The notes beneath the pieces were generated by a model that saw nothing but the letters and a program-made list of their open reading frames with translations, was not told the origin of the DNA and did not search any database. DNA of 64,000 nucleotides from Datnioides undecimradiatus. Taxonomy: Eukaryota > Chordata > Actinopteri > Lobotiformes > Datnioididae. A program made the position numbers and the translations under genes. This document shows, piece after piece, positions 20,406-64,000 of this stretch (position 1 is its first letter; every line of letters begins with the position of its first letter). The stretch covers positions 4,092,001-4,156,000 of the forward strand of contig WARS01000052.1 in NCBI GenBank assembly GCA_008933995.1. The letters are read 5' to 3'.

Positions 20406-22904
20406 CTTTCAATTTTACCAGGCATCTATGGGAGCATGTATTTTGTAATACATTGATCAGTTTTATAGTTGCTATTATTACTGTACTGCAATAATAACTT
20501 TTTTACACACTTTATTTACTCTGATTTAAAGTGTATTTGGTGATGCACGATTGACATAATGAGACAAGAAGCATCTCCAGCAGGTATTAACACTGAAAGC
20601 AGCTGCTGCGTTCACAAAATCACTGTTTCTATTATTCTCTAATTGTTCCTCCTGTCCATGCCTGTTCCAAAAAGATCCCTTCGCTAATGTGCTTCTAATG
20701 TGCAGTAAGAGATGGTAGGACACAATCCAGTCTTGATTTTAAAAATGCAGTGGAGTCACTCTGGGAAGGAATCTTTAAGTAATACACTGACCAATACCTC
20801 TTTCAATTTATATATGGGAGTTTGAGTATTGATTTAAAATTACTTTAAGAAACATTTAATACTGTGATGACTTAAAGACTTTTGTCAAAAGTGCAAAGCT
20901 TGGTCTTGTCTGGCATTTCATTACACAGATTGCAGTTTCCATTTCATTCTTGTCCAGCAGGTGGCACCAGTGCACTGTAATACTTCTTTATGAGTTGGGC
21001 TTCAGTGATTGAGTCAGACCTTAATCTTGAGACCCCTGACCTATGGCAATGTCATCCCCGAATTATAACCATTTACAGACAAAACCATCAAGTATTTAAA
21101 ATATGCAGTGTGATAAATTATAAATTAAAATTATTTTGATAAGTGCCTGACAGATATGTCATGAATCACTGATGAGATTTACCCAAGGCACATCACTATC
21201 AGCATATTTACAATACATTTTAATGTATTTTGACTGATCTTCTTCTGTTGTATTTGTTTTTTATTTAGAGCTCTTTATAGTTTTAATGACTTCTCTGCTT
21301 AATTTTATTCAGGATGTTTTGTCTTTACCTAAATTTTCAATTTCTGTTCATTTCTCCTGTCCCTTCATGTAACTTTAAAAGTTAAGGGAACTACTGCCAA
21401 AGGTATTTGATTCTTTGGTGTTAAGTAGTAGCATAAAAAATATTTAACAATATGCTGTCAAAGATTTTCCTCAAATACCAACATGTATATTCACTTAAAA
21501 TATCCCACTCACTCCAGCTCTACTTTGTATGTAAGTTGAGTTTGTGTGCACTGTATCGTAGCAGACTCCAACCTTTCCATACACTGTGATAAAAGCACAA
21601 CTTCCCGTCACACACGCACGGCATCATCATCTGAACAAACACATCACTGTCAGGAAAAACACATGAATTCACAGAATGGAAAATAACACAAGCGCTGCCA
21701 GAGCCTTTCATCAATGCACCTGCTGCATTATTTACAGCACTGTTTTATTTGATCTTGATATGATGGGCAGACATCTTAAGCTGAAGACGCCAAACACTCT
21801 TTCTCTGGGGCATCGCGTAGCAAAAAAGACCAAGTGCTGTTGGTTGATCATGAGTCCAAAAAAGCTAATTAGTATGATTTTCTGGATTAGAAAAAATAAA
21901 CATAAGAGACTAACATGTAAAAACATTTCTATGACCGGAAAATACCTCAAGAATGACAACATATCAGCTATGTACAAAAACATCAATATATTTATATATA
22001 TATTTATATATTTTTATCTTCTATACCCACTAAAATATACCAAAGAAGCAGCTATTGGTCAATCTGAGGAACTCGTTCACCAACATGTTTTTGAAAACGG
22101 TTTAAATATCCTTCAGCTGTAAATGTGAAAACTCAAAAAAAAAAAAAAAAGAGCGGGAAAGAAAAGAAAAGTACAGAAAGAAAAGACGCAGAAATAAATT
22201 TAAAAAAATATAACCCGACAAAAAAGTCCTGTGTTCATCCTGTGTGCCGTTTTGGAATACTGCAGAGTGTGAGGAGGTAAGCCACTTCAACCAGCTTCTC
22301 CAGTGGATAAGAGTTTGTTCGAGGATGGACCGTCCTTGACCGTCCAACAAAGAGTTCCCAAAGTCTTTTTTTTTTTTTTCTCAGTTCGTCATCCACTTGC
22401 ATACAAAGATTCAGACACAGTTCCATGACAACTAACGGAGGCCACAGGCAAAATAGAAGGGCACTTTTTCTCAAAACTAAGCAACCCGGGGATGAACCCT
22501 TTTGTTGAATTAGGGGAAGAGGGACACAGTCTGGACTTTAGGGGGAGGGACAGTGGGTTTAGCAGCCTTCTTTGTCAAGAGTTTGTTTCACAGTTGAATC
22601 CATTATCCACCCAGTCTAGCACAAACTTGGCAATATATATATACAGTATATAAACTACAATCATGAACAAGAGAGACGCGGGAGGTTCATCCTTAAATAC
22701 AAAAAGTGTCTTCTGGCGTCCGTGCGTGGACTTGCTGTAGTGTGTGTGTTTGTGGCATCTGAGGAGAAAAATAAAGTCCTGAGATATGCACTGATGAGCT
22801 TCTGAAGAGCGAGTGATAAAAGTGAGATCTATATAAAATGACAACAAAAAAAATATATTTAAATCTATAGCATTGACATGTTTGCGGGGGATGTGTACAG
22901 TATG
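20400..22904 (-). other. insr: Probable 3' UTR region of insr
   Basis: This AT-rich sequence follows the insr stop codon. It holds AT dinucleotide palindromes at about 21983-22015, an A(16) run near 22136 and a T(14) run near 22366. The 148-codon plus-strand ORF (21676-22122) has no recognisable similarity. The UTR end is uncertain. Confidence 0.4.
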
Positions 22905-60009
<37,105 letters not shown>

Positions 60010-63000
60010 CTGAAAGACAAAAGGGGAAACAACAGGTTCTTTAGAAACTAAATACCTTCATGAATGACACAAAGAAATAACTGAAACAAGACTAACAATA
60101 TTTCTTTGAGTGGCTGAGACATACAGTAAAGTCTTGTGGGTAATTGAACAGGATTTCCTTATGAATAGGAACTGTTATGACTCTCAGACGGATTACAACT
60201 TCTGAACGTGACTGGCGCGTTAGGCAAGACGTCTGCTCTCTAAACTGGAAAAACAGGGTTGAAGAAGTCAGACATGGTCTCAAGGAGAAAAAAATAGCTC
60301 TCTTGGTAATTAGAGGGGATATTTTACTGAAAAATATGCGGTTATGTCTCTGGCCTTGATGAAGACCAGACCATCCTCACTGACATTTTGTTTAGCAACC
60401 ACATATCTGGCTATGAGCCACTGTCAAATATGGAGTGCTGTCATCAGAGTGAAGCTGTGCTCATCCTTGGTTACGCTGAGTTGATTTGTGGAGTTGCTTC
60501 TGTAACTCAAGACCATAAAAAACATTAGCTAATGCATTAAAAATATTTGTCTGCAAGGGGGAACTCTAGCACTAATGGCTGTGTATTGCACCAGTAGTAG
60601 ATCTGCGGCTTTGTCAGTCCTCACCCAGACACACGATCCTGTTTGATGAGAAACTCCTTGACTGTGTTATTGTACAGACGGGTTACATTTTTACCGTCCA
60701 AGTCATTTTAAAATTTACTGTATCACAATGACACAGTACAAGAGGTTATTATGGGATGACTGTTATTTATTGGTCAATTGTTTTTTTCCATTCATGCGCA
60801 TCAGATAAAAGTGGCAACACTGGATGATGTCCTGTAATTAGTTATTTGTCCAACTGACAGGCCAAAATTCAATAATAACCCACTTACAGTGATATAAAAC
60901 AGAATAACCGCAAACACAAAGCATTTGGAAAACTAGATGCAGCAATTTTGACTGAAACAATAAAAAGACTTCATGATTAAATTTCTCTTAATTGACTAAA
61001 TAATGAATAAACCAATTGTTTAAGCTCTAGGTAAAGGTTATCAGTACCATACCTCCATGTGACATATTACAGCAAGCATGTAACCTCCTGCAAAATGTAT
61101 CAGACACTGTGACACCCAGGGGGGTCTGTATGGCCGACACTAATAAGGATTTCCTCAGCTCTCTCTTTGAGAAAATCAGCCAAACTCTCAAGCATATGCT
61201 TTGCGTGACATAACCCAAGTAATGACAGTCATAAAGACGTTTTCCTTTGCAGGTGCAACGCGGGACATTCCAGGCCCAATTTCACAGTTCACAAGTCATG
61301 GGTGCAGCTGGAGGTGTGTGCCGCCGAGTGAGAGGACTGTATTTGTTTACCAACCTGCCCACCATTGAGCTGGGCACATCAGGCCAACTGGTCAGCCATG
61401 TGGGGAAGCAGTGTAACAGCTAGGCGTGCACCTCTTTATGACAGCAGCTCATTTTACACCTTCTGTTGCATAACAGTACAACAAGTAAGACAACCGGCGC
61501 ACACATAGACACACACACACAGTGTCCAATTACTTAGTGTCCAAACAACAAGCTTTTCACTCCATGACCTTAACCAGCATGCTCACTCCACGGCAATTAT
61601 CTTGAGTTCAGCCTACAACTTTGAAGCTTGTTTAAAGTAAGCTCGAAATGTCCTAACATGGGTTTAAACTACACGCTATTAAAAGCAACTTAAAAGGCAA
61701 AGGCATATTAAAAACTACATTTACATCAGCAGTTCTCTTTGTGGTTTCAGGAGAGAAGCTGGACTGTAAGCATGAATGGCATGCCATAAGACTGTAACTT
61801 CAACACATCCACCTCCATATAAAACACTGCCTATCAAACTGAGAATAACTAACAGAGGAGTCTGCAGCAAATGCAGATCCATCAAGGAGCACATTTACAA
61901 CTACAGGAAAGATACAGGACCCCACACACAGTCACACAAAGCACCTCAATAGACAAAGACGCTGGTGGTGTACAATATGTGGGGACAGTGGTGCTGTAGT
62001 CACAGTTAAGTCAGCCAGCAGAGTACTGAGTGACCCTGCGAAGAAGGCGAATCATCACAGGGCGGTGAGTCCAGGCCCCGATCAGTGTACACTTTCAGCC
62101 AGGCCAGTATTTTTAGCACCACATTCCCAATAGAGAATCTAATACACTCCGGCCGTACCGATAGTGGCTCACATTGGAAACTGGAACATGGCAGCCCTGG
62201 TGTGTAAGTGAGGAATTTTGGAGTGTAGAAGTGGAGAGAGAGAGGGAGAGAACTGGCCGAACTGATTTTTCCATGTGTGAACACTTCGGTTAGAAACCAA
62301 ACTTCGTTAGAAGTGGGAACTTTTTGTTGTTTTAGAGTGGGGCACTGAAACTCAGCTTGTGACAATACAAGCGAAGCAAAACAAACCAGGTGCATCCCTG
62401 AATTCAAATGCTCCCTGTGTTGTTGGAGAAAGAGAAAAAAAAACTCACAAAGGTTACTATGGCGACTAAGTCCAGCTCCAACTTTCCATACATCACCTAC
62501 TCTGAGCCAGACAAGACTGAAAAAAACCAGTCGTGCTGCTGTGAATCGTTAATTAGAGTCATTAGAGAGACTGATTTTCATTGACCGAACATCAGACGTC
62601 CCTCACTGCTTGCACCTCTGAGACAGATGAACTTTTAAGGTTAATTAAAAAAAAAAAGAGCAGCATGACGGTTTCGTATTTCACCGACAGCGCGAGCAAG
62701 GACAAGCCTGTTAATAACACCTGGGATTATTGCCACACTGGAGAGAACTTCAAATCAGAGTTTAAAGGTTTATCGTTTAATCATCAGCAATAAATCCAAG
62801 AAAATACCTAAACCAACAATGAATTTATCCTACTATCAAAACAAAGTAATACTGATACATGTAACACTTTTTAAATACAGAGACAAATCATGCCTTACCT
62901 CAGGCACGGAGCTGCATTAGAATGACATTTACAAACACAATGAAAACAAAGAAAACATAATCAATTGAAGCAAAACACAAAGGTTAATTCCTTATCCTGG

Positions 63001-64000
63001 CAAAAGAGGTTTGACAAAAATCATATTGTGTCATGTCAACTAATCCATCTACATCTCCAACATAGCAAATCGCTGATGAAGACTGTAAACAGTTAAAACA
63101 AGCTGTAGAAAAAGTGGACCCTGAGTTGTATGTGTTGAGAGAGTGGTTACTGCACTGATGGATATATTCCTTATTTATGATCAACTCAGTCTAGTAACAG
63201 GGTACCAACACGACTTTGAAAATATCAGTTTTGCTTTTTTTTTTGATGATGTGTTAATAATCATGAAAAGATAAAATATCATTATCCTTTGACTTTTAAG
63301 CCTCATTCATACGTCAGAAGAATACTATGTGTCTGCAAAGCCTATAAGGATAAGGAAAAATACATATTATCTCAGCTGAAACCAAAAACCTATTGACTGA
63401 TAAGCCATGAACAGAAAAATAGTCAGCAACTCTTTGATAATCTGTCAGCTGTTTGCCATTTTTATACAAAAAAGTATTACGACGGCAAATGTTCTCTGGT
63501 TTCATCGCCCAAAAGGAGAAGATTTGATGCTATTCTTTGTTATAATTCACAGTAAACTTAAACATTTGGGGAGACAACAGGACGACATCCTGGGCTTCAG
63601 GAAGTTGTGACAAGTAATTTTTGCTAATTTTTGACGATTCATAGACAACAGAAAAACAATCAGCATATACTGATGCAATGATAATGCAAAGTTACTGATG
63701 CACTGGGCCACATCTGAAGGTGGCCTCAGACCGCTGTCGAAGTCCACCAGACATAAAGCAAATCCAAAGAGATTGATCACATTTGACGGAAAAAAGACGA
63801 TTTCAGTGAACCTGCTTGCGCAACTTTCCCTGTCACAGGTTGGTACGATAGTGCAGACAAATTCCAAACAAGAACAAATGCTGACATGCCATTGTCCTTG
63901 TAATAAATCCACAGATACCATTGTGAATTCTGGACGTAAGTTACATCTAGGTCACAAGCTGGTCCTAAATTTATATCAAAATGTGCTCAACTATAAATCT
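60010..64000 (-). other. insr: insr intron 1 (partial)
   Basis: This is non-coding sequence upstream of exon 2. I found no ATG followed by a hydrophobic signal peptide and a donor of fitting phase, so exon 1 should be farther right. A repeat fragment lies at about 63585-63660. Confidence 0.55.
63585..63660 (+). repeat. Fragment of interspersed repeat family B
   Basis: The phrase cctgggcttcaggaagttgt then gacaagtaatttttgctaat and ttttgacgattcatagac parallels 45575-45630. Confidence 0.45.

Noticed and set aside
60010-64000. Search for insr exon 1 and promoter
   Set aside because: No ATG with a hydrophobic leader and a phase-matching donor, and no CpG-rich promoter, was found on the minus strand.

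Overview
The window is vertebrate nuclear DNA, almost certainly from a ray-finned fish and probably a percomorph. Genes are split into short exons with GT/AG introns. The encoded proteins are the insulin receptor and a Dbl-family Rho exchange factor, and the introns carry CA microsatellites plus decayed interspersed repeats of a kind I know from spiny-rayed fish. I see no prokaryotic, phage or CRISPR content. Exon boundaries below were placed by hand from splice signals, phase continuity and protein similarity recalled from memory.

Layout. (1) 1-2.9 kb, plus strand: the last coding exon (316-498) of a gene I do not recognise, followed by a 3' UTR of about 2.4 kb ending at an AATAAA near 2896. 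(2) 4.2-20.2 kb, minus strand: arhgef18 (p114RhoGEF). Nineteen coding exon segments join without a phase error from the ATG at 14090-14092 to the TAA at 5001 and predict 998 residues. They carry a DH-PH module and a C-terminal coiled coil. One or two non-coding 5' exons lie at 14994-15050 and 19974 upward. Gene 1 and arhgef18 converge tail to tail. (3) 20.4-60.0 kb, minus strand: insr. Exons matching human exons 2-10 and 12-22 are present (4013 coding nt, all phases consistent). Exon 1 with the signal peptide lies beyond the right edge. Intron 2 alone is about 17 kb. The insr 3' end runs toward the arhgef18 promoter in the same orientation.

How the genes relate. insr encodes the receptor tyrosine kinase for insulin: L1-CR-L2-FnIII ectodomain, insert domain with alpha-CT, furin site, TM helix, NPEY juxtamembrane motif, kinase and tail. 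arhgef18 activates RhoA-type GTPases at junctions. Their linkage also exists on human 19p13.2, although as I recall the relative orientation there is different. I infer no functional coupling beyond proximity.

Points that stand out. The PI3K-docking Tyr of the insr tail (human YTHM) is Phe here. Glu residues sit in the insulin-contacting alpha-CT helix. No counterpart of mammalian exon 11 is visible. A CA/TG tract abuts the exon 13 donor. There is a 71-bp tandem repeat in arhgef18 intron 1, and two distinct interspersed repeat families, one with several fragments that can be aligned to each other inside the window.
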